From CAYQQU01 sp964419545 (GTDB lineage: Bacteria > Bacteroidota > Bacteroidia > Chitinophagales > Saprospiraceae), in the NCBI GenBank assembly GCA_964419545.1, contig CAYQQU010000030.1, positions 1 through 64,000 on the forward strand: 64,000 bases of DNA, given 5' to 3'. A model generated the notes under the pieces. It was given only the letters and a program-made list of their open reading frames with translations. It was not told the DNA's origin and ran no database searches. Position numbers and translations under genes: made by a program. Below are positions 25,455 to 33,650 of the stretch, in pieces; the first letter of the stretch is position 1, and each line of letters starts with the position of its first letter.

Positions 25455-26597
25455 ATGGAAACCAAGCTCCCGGCCACTCCGGCCGTCACCCCTTTCGCAC
25501 CGCCGGCAAGGCGCCTCATGGGTCCCGGTCCTTCCGACGTCCATCCGCGCGTCAGCGCGGCCTTGTCCCGCCCCATCATCGGCCACCTCGACCCGGAATT
25601 CGTCCGGATGATGGATGAAGTGAAAACTCTGACGCAATACGCCTTTCAAACCGAAAACCCCCTCAGCATGGTCGTTTCCGCTCCGGGGTCCGCCGGCATG
25701 GAGACCTGCTTCGTCAACCTGGTGGAGCCCGGCGACAAGGTGATCGTCTGCCGCAACGGCGTCTTCGGGGGGCGGATGAAAGAAAACGTGGAACGCTGCG
25801 GCGGCACGGCGCTAATGGTGGAAGACGCCTGGGGCCGGCCGGTCGATCCCGATAAGGTGGAAAGCCTGCTGAAGCAACATCCCGACACCAAAATAGTGGC
25901 GTTCGTGCATGCCGAGACATCCACCGGCGTCCGCTCCGATGCGGAAACCCTGTGCCGCCTGGCGCGGGAGTACGACTGCCTGACTATCGTCGATACCGTG
26001 ACGTCCCTGGCCGGCATCCCGGTGCTGGTCGACGAGTGGGGTATCGACGCCATCTATTCCGGCAGCCAGAAGTGCTTGTCGTGTACGCCGGGACTCTCGC
26101 CGGTTTCGTTCAGCGACCGGGCCGTGAAAGCGGTAAAAGCGCGGAAGACGCCCGTACAAAGCTGGTTCCTCGACCTCTCCCTGGTTATGCAGTATTGGGG
26201 CAACGGCTCGGCCAAGCGCGCCTACCACCACACGGCGCCGGTCAACGCCCTGTACGCGATGCACGAAGCCCTGCTGATGCTGCGCGAAGAAGGACTCGAA
26301 AACAGCTGGCGGCGTCACCGCGATCAACACCTGGCGCTGCGGGAAGGCCTGGAAGCCCTCGGCTTCCGCTACCTCGTCGACGAAGATCATCGCCTGCCCC
26401 AACTCAACGCCGTCTTCCTGCCGGAAGGGGCAGACGAAGCTGTCCTGCGCCGGCGCCTCCTCGACGAATTCAACCTGGAAGTCGGCGGCGGGCTCGGCGA
26501 CCTGGCGGGCAGGATCTGGCGCATCGGTTTGATGGGCTACAGCGCCCGAACCGAAAACGTGAACTACTGCCTGGAAGCGCTCAGCGCAGTGCTTTAA
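25455..26597 (+). CDS. Class V aminotransferase (alanine-glyoxylate type)
   Basis: A 380-residue PLP-dependent enzyme of fold type I, class V. MGPGPSDVHPRVSAAL near the start, APGSAGMETCFVNL, the Asp of IVDTVTSLAG (contacts the PLP ring nitrogen) and Lys206 in SGSQKCLSC (Schiff base) are all in place. Length and motifs match alanine-glyoxylate or serine-glyoxylate aminotransferases, so glyoxylate or serine metabolism is likely. It is flanked on both sides by copies of the dispersed palindromic repeat; the stop codon overlaps the downstream copy. Confidence 0.92.
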   Translation: METKLPATPAVTPFAPPARRLMGPGPSDVHPRVSAALSRPIIGHLDPEFVRMMDEVKTLTQYAFQTENPLSMVVSAPGSAGMETCFVNLVEPGDKVIVCRNGVFGGRMKENVERCGGTALMVEDAWGRPVDPDKVESLLKQHPDTKIVAFVHAETSTGVRSDAETLCRLAREYDCLTIVDTVTSLAGIPVLVDEWGIDAIYSGSQKCLSCTPGLSPVSFSDRAVKAVKARKTPVQSWFLDLSLVMQYWGNGSAKRAYHHTAPVNALYAMHEALLMLREEGLENSWRRHRDQHLALREGLEALGFRYLVDEDHRLPQLNAVFLPEGADEAVLRRRLLDEFNLEVGGGLGDLAGRIWRIGLMGYSARTENVNYCLEALSAVL

Positions 26598-26641
26598 CCC
26601 GGATTATTCATATTGCGAAAAACCCAATGAATAACCCGGGT
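26595..26641. repeat. Dispersed palindromic repeat, copy 2 (compact hairpin)
   Basis: AACCCGGATTATTCAT (26596-26611) pairs with ATGAATAACCCGGGT (27 bases in the right half, ending 26641), 14 of 15 positions complementary, with a 15-base loop. The TAA stop of the aminotransferase (26595-26597) overlaps its first two bases. It may also serve as a transcription end. Confidence 0.7.
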
Positions 26642-26715
26642 GAAACGAGAGCGGCAAGGCCGCAACCGTAAGACTTTGACGGAAGGGGACTTCTGCAGTG
26701 CTTTCTTTTCCAACC

Positions 26716-26926
26716 AGCGATTCTCGGTTTGAAACATTGTGGTGCTCACGTCCCGGCGGGATGAACTACCGGTAGCCTATTTTGTACGCAGTGATTGCCG
26801 TGCCGAGGTATGGAATCGGAAAGATGGCAAGAATGCAGCGTATATTCCGTACCTCGGCACGGAAGTCCATCTTGCGCCTCCGGTGCTGCGAACTAAAAAA
26901 TGCTTACTGCCAAACCGGGAATCGCT
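26716..26926. repeat. Nested fold-back element
   Basis: The outer arms AGCGATTCTCGGTTTG (26716-26731) and CAAACCGGGAATCGCT (26911-26926) are inverted with one mismatch in 16. Inside them, CCGTGCCGAGGTATGGAAT (26798-26816) and ATTCCGTACCTCGGCACGG (26844-26862) are inverted with one mismatch in 19. No gene is visible in the 26598-26989 gap, so the element fills most of it. A miniature fold-back transposon or a structured RNA are both possible. Confidence 0.6.
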
Positions 26927-26989
26927 GTTTTCCAAATGGAAATACCCCGCCCTTTTGCTATTGCCTGACAGCTATGGCGCAGCCCCAGA

Positions 26990-28138
26990 TTACCCCGACC
27001 ACTCCCCGTATACCGCTTTGATGAAGCGGCCGTTGAGGAAGGTGTCGGGGTCGAGCCGGCTCTGCATGACGACGCCCTGGTGCGCGCCGGTCAGCAGGAG
27101 TCGCGCCGATTCGGCAAGGGCGGCGGCGGTGGTCGTTTGGATCGCCCGCAGCCAGTGACGGCCTACCTTGCGGGGTTCGATGAAGAAAGCTTTTTCTTTG
27201 CGCCGGCGCATTCCCCGGGCGTCGGCCCCTTCTACGGCGGCGTAGATCACCACCAGGTCGTCCTCGACGTGTGGAATATGCAGGCGCATGTGCCTTTCGA
27301 GCGTGGCGACGGGATCTTCGCCCGGCAGCAGGCTTTCCAGTTGGCCGGCCACCCAATCGTAATGGCCGGGATAGCGGAGCGATTTGTAATCCAGTTGCCG
27401 TACTTTTCCGGCGAGAGCGGTCGGGAGGTCGGCTGCGCCGCCCGAGGTGAGGTCGGCTTCGAAGGCGCGCCCCTCGATCAGCAGGTGTTCGCGTTCGGAG
27501 AGCGGGGGCACGGCGGTGCGCTCGCCTTCGCGGATGCAGATGGTCTCTTTCAGGTATTCGGTGGCGACACCGACGGGGCTCCAGGTAAAACCGTAGTAGT
27601 GCGGAGCAGCGGCATGGCGCGTCAGTGCGCCGGTGCGCATGGTGATGCGGTCGGCGGAGTTGACTTCATAGGCGTCGCAGAACTGCTGAAAAAGGCCGTG
27701 GGCCAGTACGTTGACGAAGCCCGGCGCCAATCCCGTTTGCAGGAGGAAGCCGCGAGAAGCGCCTTCGGCGATTTTGGTGATGGCCACGGTCTCCTCTACG
27801 TGCTCGGTCAGGTTGGCATAGTGCAGATCGTACTGATAAGCCAGGCCGGCCATGCGTGGCGCCTCCGAGCCCGGCAGGCAATCGAGCAGTACGTCCGCCC
27901 CTTTCAGCACCCGCAGCGTGGTGTCGTTGATGCCCGTTTCCGGCAAGCGGAAAGGCTCGATGCGTACTTCGTGCGTGGAGCCTCCTTTTATCCAGCGGGC
28001 TGCCTCCTCCGCCATGGGTAGATGGCGATCACCGATGAATAGTTGCGGCGGCGTTTCGCTGCCTTCCGCCATAATGAGGCCGACCGCGCGTCCGATACCG
28101 CCGGCGCCGGCGATGACGATCTTATGGGATAAATTCAT
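26990..28138 (-). CDS. Saccharopine dehydrogenase-like NAD(P)-binding protein
   Basis: A 382-residue protein with an N-terminal Rossmann fold (KIVIAGAGGIGRAVGLIMAEG, residues 6-26). The arrangement of the saccharopine dehydrogenase/LYS9-like family follows: LKGADVLLDCLPG, YANLTEHVEETVAI and LLQTGLAPGFVNVLAHGL. The family catalyses oxidative cleavage or formation of an amino acid adduct; Bacteroidota members close to this one are usually assigned only as saccharopine dehydrogenase family. It stands on the minus strand, convergent with the aminotransferase across the fold-back element. Confidence 0.88.
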   Translation of the reverse strand: MNLSHKIVIAGAGGIGRAVGLIMAEGSETPPQLFIGDRHLPMAEEAARWIKGGSTHEVRIEPFRLPETGINDTTLRVLKGADVLLDCLPGSEAPRMAGLAYQYDLHYANLTEHVEETVAITKIAEGASRGFLLQTGLAPGFVNVLAHGLFQQFCDAYEVNSADRITMRTGALTRHAAAPHYYGFTWSPVGVATEYLKETICIREGERTAVPPLSEREHLLIEGRAFEADLTSGGAADLPTALAGKVRQLDYKSLRYPGHYDWVAGQLESLLPGEDPVATLERHMRLHIPHVEDDLVVIYAAVEGADARGMRRRKEKAFFIEPRKVGRHWLRAIQTTTAAALAESARLLLTGAHQGVVMQSRLDPDTFLNGRFIKAVYGEWSG

Positions 28139-28280
28139 ATAATCAGGTTCATTTTGAGCGTAGCTAATATAGAACTACGTGGGGAATTATGCTACCAATT
28201 TCCGAAAAGGCTGATGCGTAGGCGGGGCATGCCGGGCGACCGCAATAAGCACGTGCTGGGAGCAATCGGAGCCGGCCGGA

Positions 28281-28697
28281 CTAAACCAGCGCTTCGCGAA
28301 TGGCGGCGCCGACTTTGGCGAGTTGATCGCCGCCCGGCTTTTCCCGGTTGAACACAAAACGATTGCCGTCATCGGCGAAGCGGGGGATAACGTGCAGGTG
28401 GACGTGAAAAACTTCCTGGCCGGCTACCTTGCCGTTATTCAACAATAGGTTGGCGCCCTCGCAACGCAGCCCGCTGCCGCGCAAAGCACGTTCCAGGCGC
28501 ATCCCCGCCCGGAAAACATGCGCGCCCGTTTCTTCGTCCATCTCGTGCAGGTGAGCGAAATGGCCTTTGGGTAAAACCAACAGGTGACCGGGATTGACCG
28601 GCTGAATATCCAAAAAGGCCAGCACTTTTTCATCCTCGTAAACACGGGTGGCCGGGATGTCGCCGGCAATGATCTTACAAAAGATACAATCACTCAT
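28281..28697 (-). CDS. HIT family protein (histidine triad nucleotide hydrolase)
   Basis: A 138-residue protein from ATG 28697 (MSDCIFCKII). The histidine triad HVHLHVIPR gives His98, His100 and His102, and the N-terminal CIFC pair plus later His match the zinc-binding HIT/HINT subgroup. Such enzymes hydrolyse AMP-linked phosphoramidates or dinucleoside polyphosphates in the cytoplasm. The frame opens 13 codons further upstream without an ATG of better character. A promoter at 28707-28736 ends 9 bases before this start. Confidence 0.93.
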   Translation of the reverse strand: MSDCIFCKIIAGDIPATRVYEDEKVLAFLDIQPVNPGHLLVLPKGHFAHLHEMDEETGAHVFRAGMRLERALRGSGLRCEGANLLLNNGKVAGQEVFHVHLHVIPRFADDGNRFVFNREKPGGDQLAKVGAAIREALV

Positions 28698-28706
28698 TTT
28701 TTGATG

Positions 28707-28736
28707 GAAAGATAAGCTTACCGGCCGAAAAATCAA
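28707..28736 (-). promoter_or_regulatory. Probable promoter of the HIT gene
   Basis: On the minus strand, TTG (28736-28734), a 19-bp spacer, then TATCTTTC (28714-28707), one mismatch to TAnnTTTG. The ATG begins at 28697, so the leader is only a few bases long. Confidence 0.5.
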
Positions 28737-28787
28737 TAAACGCCCCTGGTCAATATCCCTGTCAATCGGCGGAAAAGGCTCCTCAAC

Positions 28788-30389
28788 CTACCTCTCCCTC
28801 ACCGTCGGATATTCAATCCCCAGCTGTTCCAGATATGTATCGTATCGGTTCTCGTCGTAATAATAGGCCTCCAACTCAGGGCGGTACGTCGCCATGATCT
28901 CCTTGTTGAGGTAGGTTGCCGGCTCGTCGTCCTCGGTAACCATGGGGATGTACTTTTGCTTCATGCCTTGTTCGTTGCGGAAATAGCTCCAGGATTGTTC
29001 GACCAGCTCTGGCCGGAGCAGGAAATCGAGCACCGTCATAGCCATCACTTCGGCGCCGGCCACTACGCCTTTGTGGGCGATGGGCGTAGCCATGGCGACA
29101 GCGTTCGACCAGTGGTGGCCCTGCAGGCCGGGAATATTGGCGGGATAGCGGAGGGTGACGGTGGGCAGTTTCCAGGAGATATCGCCGATATCGTCGCTGC
29201 CGCCGCTCACCGGCCGGATCACGGGCAGGCCGATGGTGTCCAGCTTGGTGGCCAGGCCGTTGGAGTCTTTGGGGGAATTCACCTCCCGTTGCAGGGCCAC
29301 GGCCAGCTTCTGGTCGGCCTCACTCCATTCCGGAAGGCCTACTTCTTTGATGTTCTCGTACATCGTCTTGGCGATGACCTCGTTGAAGTGGCGCGGCCAG
29401 GCCGAACCCAGTACGCGGCGCTTGACTGAGGTGCCCGTCATCAGGGCGGCGCCTTCGGCGATGTTGTTGCATTTTTTGAAGCTCTCCATGATCTTGGGGT
29501 AGGTCACGTGCCGGAGGTAGAACCAGATGGAGGCTTCCGACGGCACGACGTTGGGCTGGTCGCCGCCGTTTTTGATGACGTGGTGGGAGCGCTGCAGCGG
29601 GTCGAGGTGTTCGCGCTGGTACTGCCATCCGATGCTCATCAGCTCCACGGCGTCAAGCGCACTGCGGCCCCGCCAGGGCGAACCGGCGGCGTGGGCGGCT
29701 TCTCCTTCAAAGGTGTATTCCACCGAGATCAGGCCGGTGCCGCGCGCCTGCCCGTAGGAGACGCTCATGTTGTCGTCGACGTGAGTGAAAATGCACATGT
29801 CCACCCCGTCAAAATAACCGTCGCGGGTGAAATAGGCTTTGGTGCCCACCAGTTCCTCGGCAATGCCCGGCCAGAGGATCAGGGTGCCCGGCAGGTTTTC
29901 GCGCGCCATGATCTCCTTGACCGCGAGGGCGGCTACGATGTTGAGCGGAATGCCGGAATTGTGGCCCTCTCCATGCCCCGGCGCACCTTTTACGATAGGG
30001 GCGTGGTAAGCTACGCCGGGCTTCTGTGACGCTTTGGGGATGCAATCCAGATCACTGCCCAGGGCGATGACGGGCTTTCCGCTGCCCCAGCTTGCCCACC
30101 AGGCCGTTGGCACCTCGCTGATGCCGTGTTCGATTTCGAAGCCGTTTTCCTGCAGGATATCCGTCAGGTAACGCGAGGACTCCGTTTCCTGAAAGCCCAG
30201 CTCGGCGAAGCTGAAGACCTTATCGACCATCACCTGGGCCTGTTTGGCGTTGGCTTTTACGTGCGATCGCGCCTCTGCTTTGAGTGCTTCGATCAGAGCC
30301 GGGCTGTAACGCGGCGCCTGCCCCATCATTACCGAGCCGTATAAGCTGATCACTAAACTGAGCCATCCGCTTGCGAATCCTTTCATCAT
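28788..30389 (-). CDS. M20-type amidohydrolase (AbgB/aminoacylase-like), exported
   Basis: A 533-residue protein with a signal-like N terminus (ASGWLSLVISLYGSVMMG). The M20/AbgB pattern follows: FAELGFQETESSRYL, ALGSDLDCIPKASQKPG, GHGEGHNSGIPLNIVAALAVKE and LWPGIAEELVGTKAYF, giving metal-binding Asp, His and Glu residues. Close relatives are p-aminobenzoyl-glutamate hydrolase subunit B-like peptidases that cleave an amide next to an amino acid. Two adjacent ATGs (30389, 30386) are both possible. Only 36 bases separate it from the upstream BNR gene, so co-transcription with the VPS10/BNR pair is likely. Confidence 0.88.
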   Translation of the reverse strand: MMKGFASGWLSLVISLYGSVMMGQAPRYSPALIEALKAEARSHVKANAKQAQVMVDKVFSFAELGFQETESSRYLTDILQENGFEIEHGISEVPTAWWASWGSGKPVIALGSDLDCIPKASQKPGVAYHAPIVKGAPGHGEGHNSGIPLNIVAALAVKEIMARENLPGTLILWPGIAEELVGTKAYFTRDGYFDGVDMCIFTHVDDNMSVSYGQARGTGLISVEYTFEGEAAHAAGSPWRGRSALDAVELMSIGWQYQREHLDPLQRSHHVIKNGGDQPNVVPSEASIWFYLRHVTYPKIMESFKKCNNIAEGAALMTGTSVKRRVLGSAWPRHFNEVIAKTMYENIKEVGLPEWSEADQKLAVALQREVNSPKDSNGLATKLDTIGLPVIRPVSGGSDDIGDISWKLPTVTLRYPANIPGLQGHHWSNAVAMATPIAHKGVVAGAEVMAMTVLDFLLRPELVEQSWSYFRNEQGMKQKYIPMVTEDDEPATYLNKEIMATYRPELEAYYYDENRYDTYLEQLGIEYPTVRER

Positions 30390-30425
30390 GCAACTTTTTT
30401 TCGATTTTGGAAAACACACCCACAC

Positions 30426-33400
30426 TCATTCCCCCGGCGCCTGCACCATCCGAATACCTCTTTCGTCGATCATTTCGTTGAGCGGCGTCAGGTGTTTTTT
30501 CCACAATGCTTGCAGCGACTGCAGTTCCTGGTCCAGCTCGGCCGATACTTCTTTGCGGAAGGCTTCGGCCTGATCGGTGGGCGGAAAATCGCCGCGTTGC
30601 TGATCGGCCATCAGGAAAGCCAGGCGATTGTTGATGCGGATACCGTAGTTGAGCGGGTCCTGGCGGCTTTTGTTTTTGGTCATGTGGATGTTGTTCTCGA
30701 TCACCGACATCTCTTTTTCGAGGGTTTCGGCCATTTGCACCAGGTCCTGGTTGGCGTCGTCCCCGCCGAACTTTTCTTTAAGGTGTTCCAGGTCTTTGCG
30801 CACGCTCCGGATATCCAGGATGGCCTGGTGGGCTTCGCTGACTTTATCCCGCACTTTGATCAGGAAGTTGAACTGCGCCCGGAAGTCTTCATCCGTATTC
30901 GGCAGGCGCGGGTCTTTGATGATGGTAAACGGCTGTTCGATCGATTCGCCGTTTACCGTGAGGCGCGCCCGATAGGCTCCGGGTACGGCCCGCGGTCCGC
31001 GATTAGGAGAAGAATACAGCACCATGCCGGGGAACTCCAGGAAACCGGGATAGCGCATATCCCAGACCATGCGGTTGCCGCCGCTTTTCACTTCGAGTTG
31101 GTCCTCTTTTTCCTCAGCCTGGTTGGAGAAGCTTCGAATGAGGTCGCCGTCGGCCTCCATGATCTCCAGTGTTATCGTGTCTGCTTCCCCGGCTTCCTTC
31201 AGGTAGTAATGGAAGATCACGCCGTTGGGATGGTTTTCCCCGACGAGTTTAGAATTTGGTGACCGCCATCCGTCTTCCCCGGCCATGCGGTAGGCTGGTT
31301 TGGGTTGGTACAAGTGAAAAGCGCTTTTGGCGATTTCTTCGTTCAGCTGTTGCAGCGGCGTCACATCATCGATCATCCAGAAACTGCGGCCGTGGGTGGC
31401 GGCGATCAGGTATTCGTCGCGCACGTGCAGGTCGCGTATGGATACGATGGGCAAATTGAGTTGGAAGGGCTGCCAGTTGTCGCCGTCGTCGAAGCTCAGG
31501 TACATGCCCCATTCCGTGCCGGCATACAGCAGCCCTTCGCGCTTCAGGTCGGCCCGGATGGCGCGCGTGTAGTGGTGCTTATCGATGCCGTTGGTGATGC
31601 GCTTCCAGGTTTGGCCGTAGTCGGTGGTTTTATAGAGGTAAGGCGTATAATCCCCGAATTTGTAGGCCGTGCCGGCCACGTATGCGCCGCCGGGGGTGAA
31701 AGGATGGACGTCGATGCAGTTGAACATGAGGTGGTGCGGTGCGTCGGGCGGGGTGACGTCGGTCCAATTGTCACCGCCGTCGCGGGTGATATGCAGCAGG
31801 CCGTCGTCGCTGCCCGCCCAGATCACGCCTTCTTCCAGCGGCGATTCGGCTGCGGCCATGAGGTTGGCGTAAAATTCCACCCCGGTATTGTCCTGCGTGA
31901 TCGGCCCCCCTGACGACTTCAGCGTTTCGGGGTCGGCGCGGGTGAGATCGGGGCTGATCACTTCCCAACGCTGTCCTTCATTGGTCGTGACGTGGAGGTA
32001 ATTGGACCCTGCGTAGAGTTTGTCCGGATCGTGCGGGCTGAAGAAGATAGGATAGTTCCAGTTGAAGCGGTACTTCATGACGGCTACGCCGGAGCCCGCC
32101 GGATTGTCCGGCCAGACGTTGGTGGAGCGCTCCTGCCCGGTGCGATGATCGTAGCGCATCATGTACCCCTTGTAGGTGCCGCCGTAGACGATGTCGGGCA
32201 TTTCGGGGTCGGGCGCCAGGTGGGCGCTCTCGCCGCCGGCCGAAGGCTCCCAGTGTCGTTCGGTGATGGCCGATTCGGGGGTGCGATGGAAGATGCGGAC
32301 GGTGCTATTGTCCTGTTGGGCGCCGAGGATGCGAAAGGGGAAGGCGTTGTCGGTGGTGACCCGGTAAAACTGGGCGGTCGGCTGATTGTGGTAAGTGGTC
32401 CAGTTTTCCCCGCCGTCGTAGGTCACCTGGCCGCCGCCGTCGTCGGCGATGATCATGCGCTGGTTGTCTTCCGGAGCGATCCACAAGTCGTGGTGGTCGC
32501 CGTGGGGCGTGCGGATGCGTTCGAACGTCTTGCCGCCGTCTTTGGAACGCCAGAAGCCGACGTTGAGCACGTAGACGATATCCTCATTTTGCGGATCGGC
32601 GTAAATGCGGGAATAGTACCAGGCGCGTTGGCGCAGGGCGCGGTCTTCGTTGACTTTCATCCAGGACTTGCCGCCGTCGTCGGAGCGGAAAACGCCGCCC
32701 TCCTGTGCTTCGATGACGGCCCAGATCCGATCCGAATTGACCGGCGATACCGTGACGCCGATGATGCCCCATACTTTGGGCGGGAGCCCCGGCTTGTCGT
32801 CGAGCTGCACCCAGGTGTCGCCGCCGTCGGTGCTTTTCCAGAGGTGGCTGCCCGGGCCGCCGCTGTCCATGCGGTAGCCGTTGCGCCTGATCTGCCAGGT
32901 GCTCGCATAGATGATGCGGGCGTTGTTGGGGTCGAGGATGAGGTCGACGGCGCTGGCTTCTTCACTTTCGAAGAGGATGCGTTCCCAGTTCTTACCCCCG
33001 TCTTCGGAGCGGTAGACGCCGCGCACCTCATTGGGTTTCCAGAGGTTGCCCATTGCTGCAACGTACACCAGGTCGGGATCTTTGGGGTGCACCCGGATGC
33101 GGCCGATGTGTTCGGAGCCTTTGAGGCCGATGTGCGTCCAGGAGCGGCCGGCGTCGGTAGAGCGCCAAAGGCCCCGGCCGGAAGAGACGTTGCCGCGCAC
33201 CGTTTGCTCGCCTTCGCCTACGTAGATCACGTTGGGGTCGCTTTCGGCTACGGCCACCGCGCCGATGGAGCCGCCGAAATAGCCGTCGGAGATGCAGCTC
33301 CAGGTGTTGCCGCCGTCGGTCGACTGCCAGACGCCGCCCCCGGCGGTGCCCAGGTAATAGCGGTTGGGCTGACCCGCCACCCCCGTCGCCGTGCCCGCGC

Positions 33401-33557
33401 GGCCGCCCCGGAAAGGACCGACCAGGCGCCAGCGCATGCCTTCGTAAAGGGCCTCGTCGTAGCTTTGGTTGGTGGGGGCTTTATTTTTCTGGGCGGGAAG
33501 CCATTCCGGCAATCCCAATAAACAAAAGGCGATCAGCAGGATGGTACATTTTTTCAT
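30426..33557 (-). CDS. VPS10/sortilin-like BNR repeat exported protein (copy 2)
   Basis: A 1043-residue secreted protein with a signal peptide (TILLIAFCLLGLPEWLPAQ). The opening MRWRLVGPFRGGRAGTATG is the counterpart of copy 1. Asp-box repeats follow (STDGGNTWSC, STDAGRSWTH, SEDGGKNWER, STDGGDTWVQ, TRDGGDNWTD and others) to about residue 720. A beta-sandwich segment (about 770-900) and a helical C-terminal tail (about 900-1040) complete it. No T9SS sorting tail is evident. It is the middle gene of a likely operon: copy 3 upstream (93-base gap) and the M20 amidohydrolase downstream. Confidence 0.88.
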   Translation of the reverse strand: MKKCTILLIAFCLLGLPEWLPAQKNKAPTNQSYDEALYEGMRWRLVGPFRGGRAGTATGVAGQPNRYYLGTAGGGVWQSTDGGNTWSCISDGYFGGSIGAVAVAESDPNVIYVGEGEQTVRGNVSSGRGLWRSTDAGRSWTHIGLKGSEHIGRIRVHPKDPDLVYVAAMGNLWKPNEVRGVYRSEDGGKNWERILFESEEASAVDLILDPNNARIIYASTWQIRRNGYRMDSGGPGSHLWKSTDGGDTWVQLDDKPGLPPKVWGIIGVTVSPVNSDRIWAVIEAQEGGVFRSDDGGKSWMKVNEDRALRQRAWYYSRIYADPQNEDIVYVLNVGFWRSKDGGKTFERIRTPHGDHHDLWIAPEDNQRMIIADDGGGQVTYDGGENWTTYHNQPTAQFYRVTTDNAFPFRILGAQQDNSTVRIFHRTPESAITERHWEPSAGGESAHLAPDPEMPDIVYGGTYKGYMMRYDHRTGQERSTNVWPDNPAGSGVAVMKYRFNWNYPIFFSPHDPDKLYAGSNYLHVTTNEGQRWEVISPDLTRADPETLKSSGGPITQDNTGVEFYANLMAAAESPLEEGVIWAGSDDGLLHITRDGGDNWTDVTPPDAPHHLMFNCIDVHPFTPGGAYVAGTAYKFGDYTPYLYKTTDYGQTWKRITNGIDKHHYTRAIRADLKREGLLYAGTEWGMYLSFDDGDNWQPFQLNLPIVSIRDLHVRDEYLIAATHGRSFWMIDDVTPLQQLNEEIAKSAFHLYQPKPAYRMAGEDGWRSPNSKLVGENHPNGVIFHYYLKEAGEADTITLEIMEADGDLIRSFSNQAEEKEDQLEVKSGGNRMVWDMRYPGFLEFPGMVLYSSPNRGPRAVPGAYRARLTVNGESIEQPFTIIKDPRLPNTDEDFRAQFNFLIKVRDKVSEAHQAILDIRSVRKDLEHLKEKFGGDDANQDLVQMAETLEKEMSVIENNIHMTKNKSRQDPLNYGIRINNRLAFLMADQQRGDFPPTDQAEAFRKEVSAELDQELQSLQALWKKHLTPLNEMIDERGIRMVQAPGE

Positions 33558-33576
33558 GCTTGTTCACTTTAGTGGT

Positions 33577-33600
33577 GCGGAACAACCAAAGTTGTTCCGC
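33577..33600. promoter_or_regulatory. Perfect stem-loop between BNR copies 3 and 2
   Basis: GCGGAACAAC (33577-33586), loop CAAA, GTTGTTCCGC (33591-33600): a 10-bp perfect stem. No U-run follows on the minus strand, so it is a poor intrinsic terminator. An mRNA processing or stability element, or an operator dyad, are alternatives. Confidence 0.5.
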
Positions 33601-33650
33601 GCCATTAGCTGGAATAAACAGTCGCTTTGATAAAATTTTTCACTGCCTTT

